Positions 1-9,299 of a stretch of 64,000 bases of DNA are shown here, piece by piece. Under the pieces are notes generated by a model. It did not search any database. It saw only the letters and a program-made list of their open reading frames with translations, and was not told the origin of the DNA. Location: positions 365,881 through 429,880 of the forward strand of contig NZ_ML133508.1 in the NCBI RefSeq assembly GCF_003934165.1. Direction: 5' to 3'. The translations under genes were made by a program, and so were the position numbers. The DNA is from Borborobacter arsenicus (GTDB lineage: Bacteria > Pseudomonadota > Alphaproteobacteria > Rhizobiales > Rhizobiaceae). Position 1 is the first letter of the stretch; each line of letters starts with the position of its first letter.

Positions 1-343
1 GGATCGTCCGATGGCGCAGATCACCCTGACAATTGCCTTTTGCATCGAAGCTCCTCAGGACAGGTGCGGCCGACGGAGACAACCCCTCTTTGAAACAAAT
101 ATGTTCAAGCCGAACAATGTCTATCCTCCAAACATGGGAGCGCCAGAGAGCTGCGGTCCCTTTGAAAGCATTTTCTCCAGCAATGACATGGAGGCCAGCA
201 AAAGCGGAATACGCAGCTTGTGATAGTCCGCTTACGTTTGACATAGCGCGCGGGTTGTCGTCGGGAGTAAGGTCGCGACGCGGTTCGGACGCCCAACAGC
301 GCCGGCCAATTGATTATCGGAAATCTCTCCAGGTGAGCGCAGG
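1..343. other. No gene supported at the left window edge
   Basis: I see no convincing gene here. Open frames on both strands are short and low-complexity and lack a recognisable product. The stretch presumably holds the upstream region of the decarboxylase gene that follows; a purine-rich AGGTGAG lies about 15 bases before that gene's start. Confidence 0.4.
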
Positions 344-346
344 TTG

Positions 347-1723
347 ATGGAACTGGAAATCTCCAATCAGGAATTGTCGCAGCTGGCGGATGAAGCAATT
401 GACCTCGCCAAGGCCTACTGGGCGTCTCTAGACCACCGTCCTTCCTATCCGACAACCAGCGGTGAGCAGACGGCCGCGCTTTTCTCGCGTCCATGGGCGG
501 AGGAGGGGCTTGGCGGAAGCGTCCTGCAGGACTTCAAGCTGATTACGGAGCACGCCCGCCCTTCCACCGGCAGATTCTTCGGCTATGTCGCCGGATCGGG
601 GGAGCCGATAGGAGCGCTGGGCGATCTGCTTGCGTCTGTGCTCAACCAGAATGTGGGGGCATGGCGGTCGGCGCCGGCTGCTACAACGATCGAACGGGCC
701 GTTGTCGGATGGCTGGCGGAAGCAGTCGGCTGCCGAGGCTTCACCGGCAGTCTCTGCGGGGGTGGATCAACCGCGAACCTGATGGGGCTGGCGATGGCGC
801 GCGAAGCGAAATTGCCGGCGAATGAAACTGGGGCCAGTCGCTGTGTCGTCTATGCGTCCGAACAGGTACATATGTCTGTTCCGAAGGCCGTGGCCCTGCT
901 GGGCATAGGCAGGCAGAACCTTCGCCTGCTGCCTGTCGACAATGCGTTCCGGCTGCGGCCGGATGCGCTACAGGCAGCCATCAGCGCCGATCGCCAGGCC
1001 GGAAACACGCCCATTGCCATCGTCGCGACGGCCGGCACCGTCGTGTCCGGTGCGATCGACCCGCTTGGCGCCATTGCCGATACCGCGAGAAACGAGGGGC
1101 TGTGGCTGCATGTCGACGGCTCCTATGGTGGCTTGGCTGCACTGGCGGAGCCGCAGAAGCTCAGCGGATTGGCACATGCCAACTCCCTGTCGGTCGACCC
1201 GCATAAATGGCTCTATCAGCCGATCGATTGCGGCTGTCTTCTGTATCGCGATCCGCAGGTTGCGCGCGCGACCTTTTCGCATACCGACGATTACGTCCGG
1301 ATTTTGAGCGACGAGCCCACAGAGGCATTTGCCTTTTTCGAAGAGTCGGTCGAACTTTCGCGACGTTTTCGGGCGCTTAAGCTTTGGCTATCGCTGCAGT
1401 ATCACGGGCGCATGGCCTTTCGCGAGGCAATAGTCCGGGACTTGCGCCACGCAAGGTTGCTGGCCGACATGGTCAGCGCGCATCCCGATCTGGAGCTGCT
1501 TGCGCCGGTTTCGCTCAGCGCCGTGTGCTTCCGCCACCGGGCGAGGGACAATCACGCTCTATTGAAGCGTGTGATCGCGCGCGGGCATGTGTTTCTCTCC
1601 AATGCGACGATCCACGGCCAATTCGCACTGCGCGCCTGTTTCGTCAATCACCGGACGACTGGCGATGACGTGCGGGCAATCGTGTCCGAAGTTGTTGCGG
1701 CCGCCGATGAGCTCGACGGTTGA
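347..1723 (+). CDS. PLP-dependent group II amino-acid decarboxylase
   Basis: A 458-residue protein of the aromatic-L-amino-acid/glutamate decarboxylase family (fold type I PLP enzymes). The PLP-binding signature VDPHKWL is intact, with the Schiff-base lysine at about residue 287, the cofactor-pyridine aspartate in HVDGSYG (about 257) and the ring-stacking histidine in EQVHMS (about 174). Length matches the family. A TTG lies one codon upstream of the ATG; I chose the ATG at 347, which sits after AGGTGAGCGCAGG. The substrate (tyrosine, tryptophan, DOPA or another acid) cannot be read from the sequence. It stands alone, with no amino-acid transporter or partner gene beside it. Family is secure; substrate is unknown. 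Confidence 0.9.
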   Translation: MELEISNQELSQLADEAIDLAKAYWASLDHRPSYPTTSGEQTAALFSRPWAEEGLGGSVLQDFKLITEHARPSTGRFFGYVAGSGEPIGALGDLLASVLNQNVGAWRSAPAATTIERAVVGWLAEAVGCRGFTGSLCGGGSTANLMGLAMAREAKLPANETGASRCVVYASEQVHMSVPKAVALLGIGRQNLRLLPVDNAFRLRPDALQAAISADRQAGNTPIAIVATAGTVVSGAIDPLGAIADTARNEGLWLHVDGSYGGLAALAEPQKLSGLAHANSLSVDPHKWLYQPIDCGCLLYRDPQVARATFSHTDDYVRILSDEPTEAFAFFEESVELSRRFRALKLWLSLQYHGRMAFREAIVRDLRHARLLADMVSAHPDLELLAPVSLSAVCFRHRARDNHALLKRVIARGHVFLSNATIHGQFALRACFVNHRTTGDDVRAIVSEVVAAADELDG

Positions 1724-1758
1724 GCCAGGCCGCGTGTCCTTCCAAGCCGGCTGGTCGG

Positions 1759-1953
1759 TCAGCCGCGCGGAAAGTCCACCACGCGCAGCCGCCCCCGGCG
1801 CGCCGGTGGATTCAGCGCCAAACCCAGGGAAAGCGCGGATGAACGCCTCTCAAAAGCTGCTCTGCGCTGAGCGATGGCGATTTTTCTGAACTGAGGCTCT
1901 ATCTGTTCCCTGAGCAGTTGGTCCGCCTCGGATATCGCTTCTTTGAACGCCAT
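1759..1953 (-). CDS. Small hypothetical ORF downstream of VOC gene
   Basis: A 64-residue frame whose ATG overlaps the TGA of the VOC gene (TGATG), the kind of junction seen in translationally coupled genes. The first half is charged and helical (EADQLLREQIEPQFRK); the second half is Arg/Pro-rich and looks like non-coding translation. I recognise no family. It may be real but truncated, or chance. Confidence 0.25.
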   Translation of the reverse strand: MAFKEAISEADQLLREQIEPQFRKIAIAQRRAAFERRSSALSLGLALNPPARRGRLRVVDFPRG

Positions 1954-2426
1954 CAGCCGCGCCGCGCCGCTTCGATTACGGCGACGTCGATTTTCTTCAT
2001 ATCCATCATGGCTTCAAACGCGCGCTTTGCCTCATCGCCGCCAACCGCCAAGGCGTCAGTCAGTACGCGCGGGGTGATCTGCCAGGAAATGCCCCATCTG
2101 TCCTTGCACCAGCCGCAGGCGCTCTCCTGGCCGCCATTGCCGACGATCGCATTCCAGTAGCGATCGGTCTCCTCCTGATCGTCGGTGGCGATCTGGAACG
2201 AGAAGGCTTCGTTATGCTTGAACGCCGGCCCGCCATTGAGGCCGAGACAGGGGACACCGAAAACCGTGAATTCGACCGTGAGCACATCGCCCTCCTTGCC
2301 GGACGGGTAGTCGCTTGGTGCACGATGCACGGCGTGCACCTCGCTGTCGGAAAAGGTTTTGGCGTAGAAGCGGGCGGCGGCCTCGGCATCCTTGTCGTAC
2401 CAGAGGCAGATCGTGTTCTTCGACAT
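1953..2426 (-). CDS. VOC family protein (PhnB / 3-demethylubiquinone methyltransferase-like)
   Basis: A 157-residue protein of the vicinal-oxygen-chelate superfamily, PhnB-like group (Pfam name 3-dmu-9_3-mt). Family hallmarks are visible: CLWYDKDAEAAARFY near the N-terminus, the central VFGVPCLGLNGGPAFKHNEA strand-loop, and CGWCKDRWGISWQITPR near the C-terminus. These proteins fold as paired beta-alpha-beta-beta-beta units; most have no proven substrate and the methyltransferase name is historical. An ATG start at 2426 gives the usual length. It is the middle of a leftward group running from the DUF5996 gene, with 84 bases between them. Confidence 0.88.
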   Translation of the reverse strand: MSKNTICLWYDKDAEAAARFYAKTFSDSEVHAVHRAPSDYPSGKEGDVLTVEFTVFGVPCLGLNGGPAFKHNEAFSFQIATDDQEETDRYWNAIVGNGGQESACGWCKDRWGISWQITPRVLTDALAVGGDEAKRAFEAMMDMKKIDVAVIEAARRG

Positions 2427-2510
2427 TGCGCGTTCCTTTCGCTTTGAAGCCGGGATTTCGACCTTGTTTCCCTCTTGCTGTCCGCTTTTGGGTTTTTCTG
2501 TCGGCAGTGG

Positions 2511-3449
2511 CTAACCCAATCGACGGGGCCGTCTGGGTTCACCGGTGGCACACTCCAGAGATTTGACGTCCCATGCCGCGAGATCGGCGGCAGCACGGTA
2601 TGTGCTCTCCAGGAACGCCATCAGCGCTGCTTCGGGATCGGGCGCTTGCCTTACCTTATCGTAGGGCAGCAAGAACTCGCCCAGCGTCTCGTCGAAATAG
2701 GCCTCCCTCGGTTCTATCTGCGCGTCCGCATAGCCTGCGGGACTTGGATACGCATAGGAATAGAATGCAGGGAAATCGACACCCCCGCCGCCGGGCCAGA
2801 ATCCGGCAGACGAGACCTCGTGGCTGTAAGCCTCGCGGGTAATCTCATCGGGCAATGCCGGAATGCCTCCGGGATGAAGCGGCGCTGGCCGGCTTGAAAA
2901 TCGCGTCACGGCAAGATCAAAACTTCCCCAGAAGAAATGAACCGGGCTTACCTTGCCGAGAAAAGAAGTTCGGAATTTTTGGAGCGCCAGCGACGCCGAC
3001 ACGAAAGCTCCGAAGAAGCGGCTGACCGCGTCGGCGTCATAGGGCCTTTCGACCATGTCCTCGCTAAATCGGATCGGTTCGGGAACTTCGTTCGGTCGGC
3101 CATGCAATTTGGGCGTTCCACCAAGATCGCATATCAGTTGGAGGAAGCTGGAGTGAAATGAGGCAACCGACATTGGCCCAAGCGGCAGATATGCAGTCCG
3201 TCCATCGGTGGACGTGCCGACAAGCTGGTGGCCGATAAGGTCAAAACCTAACTCGATCCCGCCAGCACCGTCAGGAACAAGTCCGGTCGTAAAGCCGCGG
3301 GCATTCGGATAAAAAGTAGCCTGCCATGCATGATTGATCCATGGCGTCCTGGCCAGCCGATATTTACCCACGATCTGGACATAGAGATGGAGCGCAGTGC
3401 AAGTGTCTCGCCACGACGGATAGGGGATATCGGGCCATCGTTCATCCAT
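2511..3449 (-). CDS. DUF5996 family protein
   Basis: A 312-residue soluble protein. The opening ERWPDIPYPSWRDTCTALH, the YVQIVGKYRLARTPWINHAW stretch and the HFFWGSFDLAVTRFS segment match my memory of DUF5996 proteins, which are widespread in soil Proteobacteria and Actinobacteria and have no established reaction. No signal peptide or membrane segment. The C-terminal tail is Arg/Pro-rich. It lies upstream of the VOC gene on the same strand, so the two may be cotranscribed, but the gap is large enough for separate regulation. Confidence 0.85.
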   Translation of the reverse strand: MDERWPDIPYPSWRDTCTALHLYVQIVGKYRLARTPWINHAWQATFYPNARGFTTGLVPDGAGGIELGFDLIGHQLVGTSTDGRTAYLPLGPMSVASFHSSFLQLICDLGGTPKLHGRPNEVPEPIRFSEDMVERPYDADAVSRFFGAFVSASLALQKFRTSFLGKVSPVHFFWGSFDLAVTRFSSRPAPLHPGGIPALPDEITREAYSHEVSSAGFWPGGGGVDFPAFYSYAYPSPAGYADAQIEPREAYFDETLGEFLLPYDKVRQAPDPEAALMAFLESTYRAAADLAAWDVKSLECATGEPRRPRRLG

Positions 3450-3842
3450 GATGCCGTCCGTTCACTGTAAATATGTCAGCCTATCAGGAGCACGTCGATT
3501 TCAATCGTCGGCGCTCGCGTCCCAGTTCCTCTTGTTGTTCGTAGCCTTCCGGGCTTCGGTTAGGCTGAGCGTCCCTGCAAAATGCGACAGATTTTGGCCC
3601 GTGACCTATGCGACGTAACAGTTCTTGCGAGGAACCTGTGGGAGGAGGAGCGGCATGTCGCCGGGCACGCCGATCAGGGACATCATGCGGAAACTCGCTG
3701 CGTGCGACGACCCCAAGCGCATCGATCTGGATCGCCGAGATGGTTCGCCGACGCGAGGAGTGGGGAGGCCGTCGACCGGAGAGGCGCTTATGTCGGTGCC
3801 CAGGCAGTGTACAATGATCGTCAAATTGACGGGAGGACTACC
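3450..3842. other. Intergenic region between divergent genes
   Basis: About 390 bases between the leftward DUF5996 gene and the rightward secreted-protein gene. No frame here has a recognisable product. It should hold both upstream regions; a good ribosome-binding site, GGGAGGA, lies six bases before the ATG at 3843. Confidence 0.4.
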
Positions 3843-4349
3843 ATGCGTGTTCGCATATTGACCGTCCTGATGTCTCTGCTTTTAGGCACCTGCGCATTTG
3901 CGCAGTCTCAGCAGACAAAGCCGATGTCGATCGAGGTGTTTCCTTTCGAATTGGAGGACAAGAGCGCTGGGGCGGGAATAATTCCCCCGGATGAACACGA
4001 CAGGCGCTATCTGGCCGAGTCCGCACAAGTTGCGAAGGACATGCTCTCCCGGTCGGGGCGTTTTACAGTCATAAATGTGCCGGTGAGCGATGCGCAGCCG
4101 GGCGCGCCGCACGGGCTGCGCAACTGCGGCGGCTGCGAAGGCCAGATTGCCAAGGGCCACGGCGCGGCTCTTGCCTTGCTAGGCGTCGTAACCCGTATCA
4201 ACAGAACGGAGCACACCATGTTCATCCGCATACTTGACGCTGAAACCGGCAAACCTGTTTCGGAGGGTTTTACCGATCTTCGCATGGGCCCGAACTATGC
4301 GTGGCCCCGCTCGGTGAAATGGCTGATGACAAACAGAATTCTGCAATAG
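3843..4349 (+). CDS. Secreted DUF2380/DUF3280-like protein
   Basis: A 168-residue exported protein. The first 20 residues form a classic Sec signal (RVRILTVLMSLLLGTCAFA, cleavage likely after AFA). The mature part resembles DUF2380/DUF3280 periplasmic proteins: IEVFPFELEDKS, a cysteine pair in LRNCGGCEGQIAKGHGAALAL, and a C-terminal SVKWLMTNRIL. The two cysteines are three residues apart and could form a disulphide or bind a ligand. The open frame extends 260 bases further upstream, but the ATG at 3843 is preferred because of the GGGAGGA site and the signal peptide. Role unknown. Confidence 0.75.
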   Translation: MRVRILTVLMSLLLGTCAFAQSQQTKPMSIEVFPFELEDKSAGAGIIPPDEHDRRYLAESAQVAKDMLSRSGRFTVINVPVSDAQPGAPHGLRNCGGCEGQIAKGHGAALALLGVVTRINRTEHTMFIRILDAETGKPVSEGFTDLRMGPNYAWPRSVKWLMTNRILQ

Positions 4350-4496
4350 GCTGGGCTCGTCGTTGTCAGAGGTTCCCCTGGCACTCCTCAGGGCTCGGAT
4401 TGGCCACATGGCTCCAGGGACTCGCGGCGAGGTGACGTGCTGGGGCCTTCGGTAAGAAGATGGCAGGATCGGCGACGTACCCGCCGCCGGCTTCAG

Positions 4497-4673
4497 TCAA
4501 TCGCCGTCTTTGGACCAGGCAACGGCTAAGAACGCGAAATGCATAGCCGCCGTGGCGGCAAGTGCGAGAATGAGAAGAATCTGTATGAAGCCAAAAACCA
4601 CACCAGCGCTTAGAAAAGCTGCCAGCAACAATAGAACCACCGCGGTAGCCATGCCTGGAGAGATTGAGAACAT
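4497..4673 (-). CDS. Small two-helix membrane protein
   Basis: A 58-residue, very hydrophobic protein with two likely transmembrane helices (about residues 8-28 and 30-52) and a charged tail, SKDGD. I chose the ATG at 4673, which follows AAGGGTG at a good distance, over an in-frame GTG nine bases upstream. No family recognised. Small membrane frames can arise by chance, but the ribosome-binding site and clean topology favour a real gene. Confidence 0.5.
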   Translation of the reverse strand: MFSISPGMATAVVLLLLAAFLSAGVVFGFIQILLILALAATAAMHFAFLAVAWSKDGD

Positions 4674-5016
4674 CCGATTCACCCTTCAGAAAAACAAGGT
4701 TTCAACTGATATATGCTAGCGGGTGGCTCCAAATGCCTTGCGGCATAGCGCCGCCCAGCACCATGCCAATGCTGCCCCCATTAATCGGCCCGCATGTCCT
4801 CTCGCAGATGCGCGAGCCTTTTGCTTTTTGGAAGGACAGCAACGGTGGGGAGCAGCCGTCCCTATTACCGAATCCAGATTTACGGGGAGGGGTTCGGGAA
4901 TAGCGCCCGGTTCATTTGTACCGCGCAGGTTTAACGGAAAACAAAAGGGGACAAATGCGGAGATCACGAAACCCGCACGGGCAATGTTATAGATTTCACA
5001 GGAATAAATAGAAAAA
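4674..5016. other. Intergenic stretch without a supported gene
   Basis: Short frames exist on both strands but none has a recognisable domain or a good ribosome-binding site. I see no insertion-sequence ends or obvious integrase remnant, although the tRNA-Phe gene beside it could serve as an integration target. Confidence 0.35.
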
Positions 5017-5092
<76 letters not shown>

Positions 5093-5250
5093 CTATCGCG
5101 AGAGCACGGCTTGATGTGAAATCCCGCCGCTGCCGTGGCTTTGCCAACCCACGAAAGCGGGTGGGTTATAGCATGAGATTCGCGGCTGTCCAGCGCATCC
5201 AGCGCATTGTCACAAAGAAAAAGACCGGACGGTTTTGGTGAGCCGCGAGA

Positions 5251-5454
5251 TTACTGCGACGGCTCCTCGCCATCGTCTTCCTCGTCGTCGCGCACGGGGA
5301 TGGCGTAGCTTCCCGAAAGCCAACGGTTGAGATCGACCTGCTTACAGCGGGTGGAGCAGAAAGGGTAGGTTTCGCGCGCAGAAGGCCGGCCGCATTCGGG
5401 GCAGGGGCGCTTGGGCCGCAGCGGCGTGACCTTGTCTGTCTCTTCCCCGCTCAT
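5251..5454 (-). CDS. yacG: DNA gyrase inhibitor YacG
   Basis: A 67-residue zinc-ribbon protein. The four zinc ligands are visible in CPECGRPS and FCSTRC, followed by [13 protein letters not shown], a typical YacG segment, and an acidic tail. YacG binds GyrB and inhibits gyrase in E. coli. I chose the ATG at 5454, which overlaps the TGA of maf (ATGA), over an in-frame ATG seven codons upstream; this gives the usual family length and a translationally coupled junction. It is the last protein gene of the leftward block before tRNA-Phe. Confidence 0.93.
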   Translation of the reverse strand: MSGEETDKVTPLRPKRPCPECGRPSARETYPFCSTRCKQVDLNRWLSGSYAIPVRDDEEDDGEEPSQ

Positions 5455-6080
5455 GCCTGTCGTCCCGACAGCCATTTGAAGTGAACCGGAAATCCTTCCG
5501 CCGTCAGAAGCCCAACGGTTTCATGAAGCGGCAAGCCGACGACATTGGTATAGGAGCCCACCAGCTTGACGACGAATGTGCCTGCAAGCCCCTGGACGGC
5601 ATAGCCGCCGGCCTTGCCCCGCCATTCACCCGAGGCCAGGTAGCTTTCCAGTTCCTCGCGCCCCAGGCGCTTGAACCGTACCCGTGTCTCCACCAGCCGC
5701 TGGCGCAGCTTGCCGTCGGCCGTGATCAGGCAGACGCCCGAATAGACGCGATGCGAGCGGCCCGAGAGCAGCCGCAGGCAGTTGGAGGCTTCGTCGATCA
5801 GTTCGGCCTTGGGCAATATGCGCCGGCCCACCGCCACCACCGTATCGGCAGCCAGGATGAAGGCGCTAGTGAAATCGGGCTCAGACTTCAGCGAGGCCAG
5901 GGCTTTTTCGGCCTTGGCTTTCGACAGCCTTTTGGCGAGCGAGCGCGGATGCTCGGCCTTGAGCGGCGTTTCATCGACATCCGTCGGCAGCACGCGGTCA
6001 GGCTCGATGCCCGCCTGCTGCAGAAGCTCGATGCGGCGCGGCGAGCCCGAGGCGAGCACCAGCTTTTGGAAAGCGCTCAT
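5451..6080 (-). CDS. maf: Maf family nucleotide pyrophosphatase
   Basis: A 209-residue Maf protein. The N-terminal [14 protein letters not shown] signature and the central [11 protein letters not shown] segment (catalytic Asp) are intact, as is the C-terminal [20 protein letters not shown]. Maf proteins hydrolyse non-canonical or ordinary nucleoside triphosphates to monophosphate and pyrophosphate (dTTP/UTP or modified bases depending on subgroup). It sits 12 bases after infA and overlaps yacG by four bases, an arrangement common in Rhizobiales. Confidence 0.95.
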   Translation of the reverse strand: MSAFQKLVLASGSPRRIELLQQAGIEPDRVLPTDVDETPLKAEHPRSLAKRLSKAKAEKALASLKSEPDFTSAFILAADTVVAVGRRILPKAELIDEASNCLRLLSGRSHRVYSGVCLITADGKLRQRLVETRVRFKRLGREELESYLASGEWRGKAGGYAVQGLAGTFVVKLVGSYTNVVGLPLHETVGLLTAEGFPVHFKWLSGRQA

Positions 6081-6091
6081 CTATAAGGCGG

Positions 6092-6310
6092 CTATTTGAA
6101 GCGATAGGTGATGCGGCCCTTGGTCAGGTCATAGGGCGTCATTTCGACCAGCACCTTGTCACCGGTCAGCACACGAATGCGGTTCTTGCGCATGCGCCCC
6201 GCCGTATGTGCCACTATTTCATGTTCATTTTCGAGCTTGACCCGAAACATCGCATTCGGGAGCAGTTCCGTGACAGTACCCGGAAACTCGAGGACTTCTT
6301 CCTTCGGCAT
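6092..6310 (-). CDS. infA: Translation initiation factor IF-1
   Basis: A 72-residue S1/OB-fold protein of exactly the usual IF-1 length: [19 protein letters not shown] at the start, the [20 protein letters not shown] core and a C-terminal [13 protein letters not shown]-1 binds the 30S A site during initiation. The 188 bases upstream probably hold its promoter, separating infA-maf-yacG from the phosphatase gene before it. Confidence 0.98.
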   Translation of the reverse strand: MPKEEVLEFPGTVTELLPNAMFRVKLENEHEIVAHTAGRMRKNRIRVLTGDKVLVEMTPYDLTKGRITYRFK

Positions 6311-6498
6311 TCTTTACCTTTGGTCTGGATTGCATTTCGGCGCTGCGGCCGGAATTTGGGCGGAACCTATATGATTATGCGCACTTTGTGAACACGCTTA
6401 GAGCGGCGGACGTCCTGATAAATCCGGGCTGCCCATCCATCCGTTTGTTTTTGCCGCATTTGTGCGACGCCAGTTGATTCCGCGTGGCTGCAAAATGC

Positions 6499-6951
6499 TT
6501 AATCCGCCGACTTGTGTCCGAACCTCTGGTCGATCCGTGCCTTCAACCTTTCGCGCACGTCTCGATAGGCCGCCAGGATCTGTTCGCGCGTGCCGGTCAC
6601 CGTGGTCGGGTCGGCCGTCGGCCAATATTCCACTTCCACCGCCATCGATCGCGTCAGTTCCAGGGCTGCGTGATGCGCCTCGGGCGCCAGCGTCACGATG
6701 AGGTCGAAATAGTCGTCCTCCAATTCCTCAAGGGTCTTGGGCAAACGCTCGGCAAGCGAGAGCCCTTCCTCGGCCAGCACGACATCGACGAAGGGGTCGC
6801 GCTCGCCGGTGCGAACGCCGGCGGAGGCAATGAAGGTGGCGGCCGGCAGTATCTTGCGGGCAAGCAGTTCGGCCATTGGCGAGCGCACCGAATTCATGCC
6901 GCACATGAACAGTATCGAGCGGGGAGGGGAGTTGCGGTCCGTCAGGGTCAC
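6499..6951 (-). CDS. Low-molecular-weight protein-tyrosine-phosphatase family protein
   Basis: A 150-residue protein with the LMW-phosphatase/arsenate-reductase fold. The active-site loop CGMNSVRS fits C-X5-R-S with the nucleophile at Cys17 and Arg23. Relatives in this position are often called ArsC-like, but no arsenic-resistance genes are nearby, so that name is not supported. The start is a GTG overlapping the UPF0262 stop (GTGA), implying translational coupling. The conserved neighbourhood (hisD, UPF0262, this gene, infA) suggests a housekeeping role that the sequence does not reveal. Confidence 0.88.
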   Translation of the reverse strand: MTLTDRNSPPRSILFMCGMNSVRSPMAELLARKILPAATFIASAGVRTGERDPFVDVVLAEEGLSLAERLPKTLEELEDDYFDLIVTLAPEAHHAALELTRSMAVEVEYWPTADPTTVTGTREQILAAYRDVRERLKARIDQRFGHKSAD

Positions 6952-7433
6952 CCCCGCCAGTGCAATACGCAGACAAGCGTGAAGATGCGCCGCGCCGTGT
7001 CGAAATCCACGTCCAGCTTGCCCGCCAGCCGGTCCATCAGCGTCTGCGAGCCTTCATTGTGCAGGCCGCGGCGGCCCATGTCGATGGCCTCGATCTGGCT
7101 CGGCGAGGAAGTGCGGATTGCCTCGTAATAGCTTTCGCAGATCATGAAATAGTCTTTCACGATGCGGCGAAACGGCGTCAGCGACAATATGTGGGTCACC
7201 ACCTCGGTGCCATCCTCGCGCGAGACGGCGAAGACCAGCCTTGAGTCGACCAGTGACAGCTTCAGCTTATAGGGCCCGTTGCCGTCGTCATTGACGGGCT
7301 GGAAGCTGTTTTCCTCGATCAGGTCGAAGATCGCCACCGCCCGTTCATGCTCGATGTCGGGCGTCGAACGGCCGATCGACTCGTCGAGCTCCACATCGAT
7401 CAGTTTCGAACGCTGGCGCGTGACGTCGTCCAT
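6948..7433 (-). CDS. UPF0262 family protein
   Basis: A 161-residue cytosolic protein. Segments such as [35 protein letters not shown] and [15 protein letters not shown] are typical of UPF0262, a family restricted to Alphaproteobacteria with no known reaction. It starts nine bases after hisD and overlaps the next gene by four bases, so it is almost certainly part of the hisD transcript. Confidence 0.93.
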   Translation of the reverse strand: MDDVTRQRSKLIDVELDESIGRSTPDIEHERAVAIFDLIEENSFQPVNDDGNGPYKLKLSLVDSRLVFAVSREDGTEVVTHILSLTPFRRIVKDYFMICESYYEAIRTSSPSQIEAIDMGRRGLHNEGSQTLMDRLAGKLDVDFDTARRIFTLVCVLHWRG

Positions 7434-7442
7434 TCCCCGGCT

Positions 7443-8735
7443 CTATAGATTTAATCGTATGGCAATCGATCGTGCATGCGCATCAAGGCCCTCCGCTTTG
7501 GCAAGGGCGATGGCTGCGGGTCCCAGCTTCCGCAACTGGTCGGGCCCGAGCTTGAGGATCGAACTGCGCTTCATGAAATCCAACACCGACAGGCCGGATG
7601 AAAACCGTGCAGAGCGGGCCGTCGGCAGCACGTGGTTCGGCCCGCCGACATAGTCGCCGATGACCTCCGGCGTGTGGCGACCGAGGAACACCGAGCCGGC
7701 ATTGCTTATGCCTGAAAGCAGCGCCTCCGGATCAGCGACCGCCAGTTCCAGATGTTCGGCGGCAATGCGGTTGGCCAGCGGAACGGCGGCGTCGAGGTGA
7801 TCCACAAGGATCATCGCACCGAAATCGCGCCAGCTTGCCGAAGCCGTTTCTCCCCGTGGCAGGGTCTGCAACTGGCGCTGCACGGCCTTTTCCACATCCG
7901 CCGCAAAGGTTGCGCTGTCGGTGATCAGGATTGATTGCGCGGAAGCGTCATGTTCGGCCTGCGCCAGAAGATCGGCGGCAATCCAGTCGGGATCGTTATC
8001 GGCGTCGGCAATGACCAGAACTTCCGAGGGACCGGCGATCATGTCGATGCCCACCGTGCCGAACACCTGCCGCTTGGCAGCCGCCACATAGGCATTGCCC
8101 GGCCCGACGATCTTGGCCACTGGCCGGATCGTTTGCGTGCCATAGGCAAGGGCGGCCACAGCCTGTGCGCCGCCGACCCGGTAGATTTCGGAGATGCCGG
8201 CCAGATCCGCCGCCACCAGCACCAGCGGATTGATGATGCCGGCCGAGGCCGGAACCACCATGACGATACGCCCGACACCGGCAACCAGCGCGGGGATCGC
8301 ATTCATCAGCACGGAGCTCGGATAGCTTGCGGTGCCGCCCGGCACATAAAGGCCCACGGCTTCGATTGCCGTCCAGCGCGAGCCAAGCTCGACGCCGACG
8401 GCATCGACATAGCGATCGTCCTGCGGGCGCTGGCGCTGGTGATGGGCATGGATGCGGTCGCGGGCGAATTTGAGTGCCTCCACGGTCGCCGGATCAGCGT
8501 CGCGATAGGCCTTGGCGATGTCGTCGGCCGACACCGCAATGCCGAGCATGTCGAGATCGGCGCGGTCGAACCGGCCCGTATAGTCGATCAAGGCTGCATC
8601 GCCCCGGGCGCGCACCTCGGCAACGATATCTCGCACGGCTGCATCGACATCGGCCGACGCTTCGCGCTTGGTGGTCAGGAAGGCGGCAAAGCGTGCTTCA
8701 AAATCGGCGTCGGAATGGTTTAGCGTGATGGCCAT
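7443..8735 (-). CDS. hisD: Histidinol dehydrogenase
   Basis: A 430-residue HisD of normal length, catalysing the two-step NAD-dependent oxidation of L-histidinol to L-histidine, the last step of histidine synthesis. Visible landmarks include GLYVPGGTASYPSSVLMN, the NAD/substrate loop VGPGNAYVAAAKRQVFG, DMIAGPSEVLVIAD, the zinc-site QAEHD, and the catalytic AEHLEL and GGPNHVLPT regions. It is followed closely by UPF0262 and preceded by DUF2948, the usual Rhizobiales setting; other his genes lie elsewhere. Confidence 0.98.
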   Translation of the reverse strand: MAITLNHSDADFEARFAAFLTTKREASADVDAAVRDIVAEVRARGDAALIDYTGRFDRADLDMLGIAVSADDIAKAYRDADPATVEALKFARDRIHAHHQRQRPQDDRYVDAVGVELGSRWTAIEAVGLYVPGGTASYPSSVLMNAIPALVAGVGRIVMVVPASAGIINPLVLVAADLAGISEIYRVGGAQAVAALAYGTQTIRPVAKIVGPGNAYVAAAKRQVFGTVGIDMIAGPSEVLVIADADNDPDWIAADLLAQAEHDASAQSILITDSATFAADVEKAVQRQLQTLPRGETASASWRDFGAMILVDHLDAAVPLANRIAAEHLELAVADPEALLSGISNAGSVFLGRHTPEVIGDYVGGPNHVLPTARSARFSSGLSVLDFMKRSSILKLGPDQLRKLGPAAIALAKAEGLDAHARSIAIRLNL

Positions 8736-8757
8736 TTATGCGTGCTACTCGAAATAA

Positions 8758-9192
8758 TCAGGCTTTGTGAACGGGGCGGGATGTTGCCTCCCAGGCCCCG
8801 CCGAGATCGGCAAGCCGGGCCTCGATGCATTCGACCTGCAGGGCGATGGTGCCGCCGCCCGAAAACACCAGTTCTATGGCGCCGGCGGGTGCCTCGCGCT
8901 CATGAAAGCGTATCGCCAGCAGGGACAACACGTCCTCGCGCTTTTCACGATCGATCCCGCTGGTTTTGACACCCAGCACGCGGTTGAAATCGAGAACGCT
9001 TTTGCGGCGCTGGTGGTGGCGGCGCAACAGGCCCGTTTCGCTTTCCCAGGCAAAACGGTTCATCGACATGACGAAACGCTTGGAAGTCGCGGAAAAATCG
9101 AGGTCGCCGATCTTCATCACGGCGTCCTGAACATGCGCGGAGACGATTTTCAGGTCCTGTTCGTCGAGAGCGACAAGTTTTAGCTGGTCCAT
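8758..9192 (-). CDS. DUF2948 family protein
   Basis: A 144-residue soluble protein matching DUF2948: LKLVALDEQDLKIVSAHVQD near the start, the ATSKRFVMSMNRFAWE core and the late ELVFSGGGTIALQVECIEA segment. It is an alphaproteobacterial family of unknown function found between murA and hisD. It is 22 bases from hisD and probably cotranscribed with it. Confidence 0.92.
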   Translation of the reverse strand: MDQLKLVALDEQDLKIVSAHVQDAVMKIGDLDFSATSKRFVMSMNRFAWESETGLLRRHHQRRKSVLDFNRVLGVKTSGIDREKREDVLSLLAIRFHEREAPAGAIELVFSGGGTIALQVECIEARLADLGGAWEATSRPVHKA

Positions 9193-9299
9193 GTCGTTGT
9201 CAGCGCCTGCACAAGGTTTTATCCTGTGTTATGCGCTCTTGGCGCGGCACGCAACCGCAACGCTCGACAGCGCCAGGGGTTTCCGGCAGCGACCGGGTG

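Noticed and set aside
4716-4992. Overlapping short frames between the small membrane gene and tRNA-Phe, considered as a remnant mobile element
   Set aside because: No transposase or integrase motif, no terminal repeats and no duplicated tRNA end could be seen.
7935-8723. A 262-residue plus-strand frame opposite hisD
   Set aside because: His/Gly-rich antisense translation of hisD, which is complete and certain.
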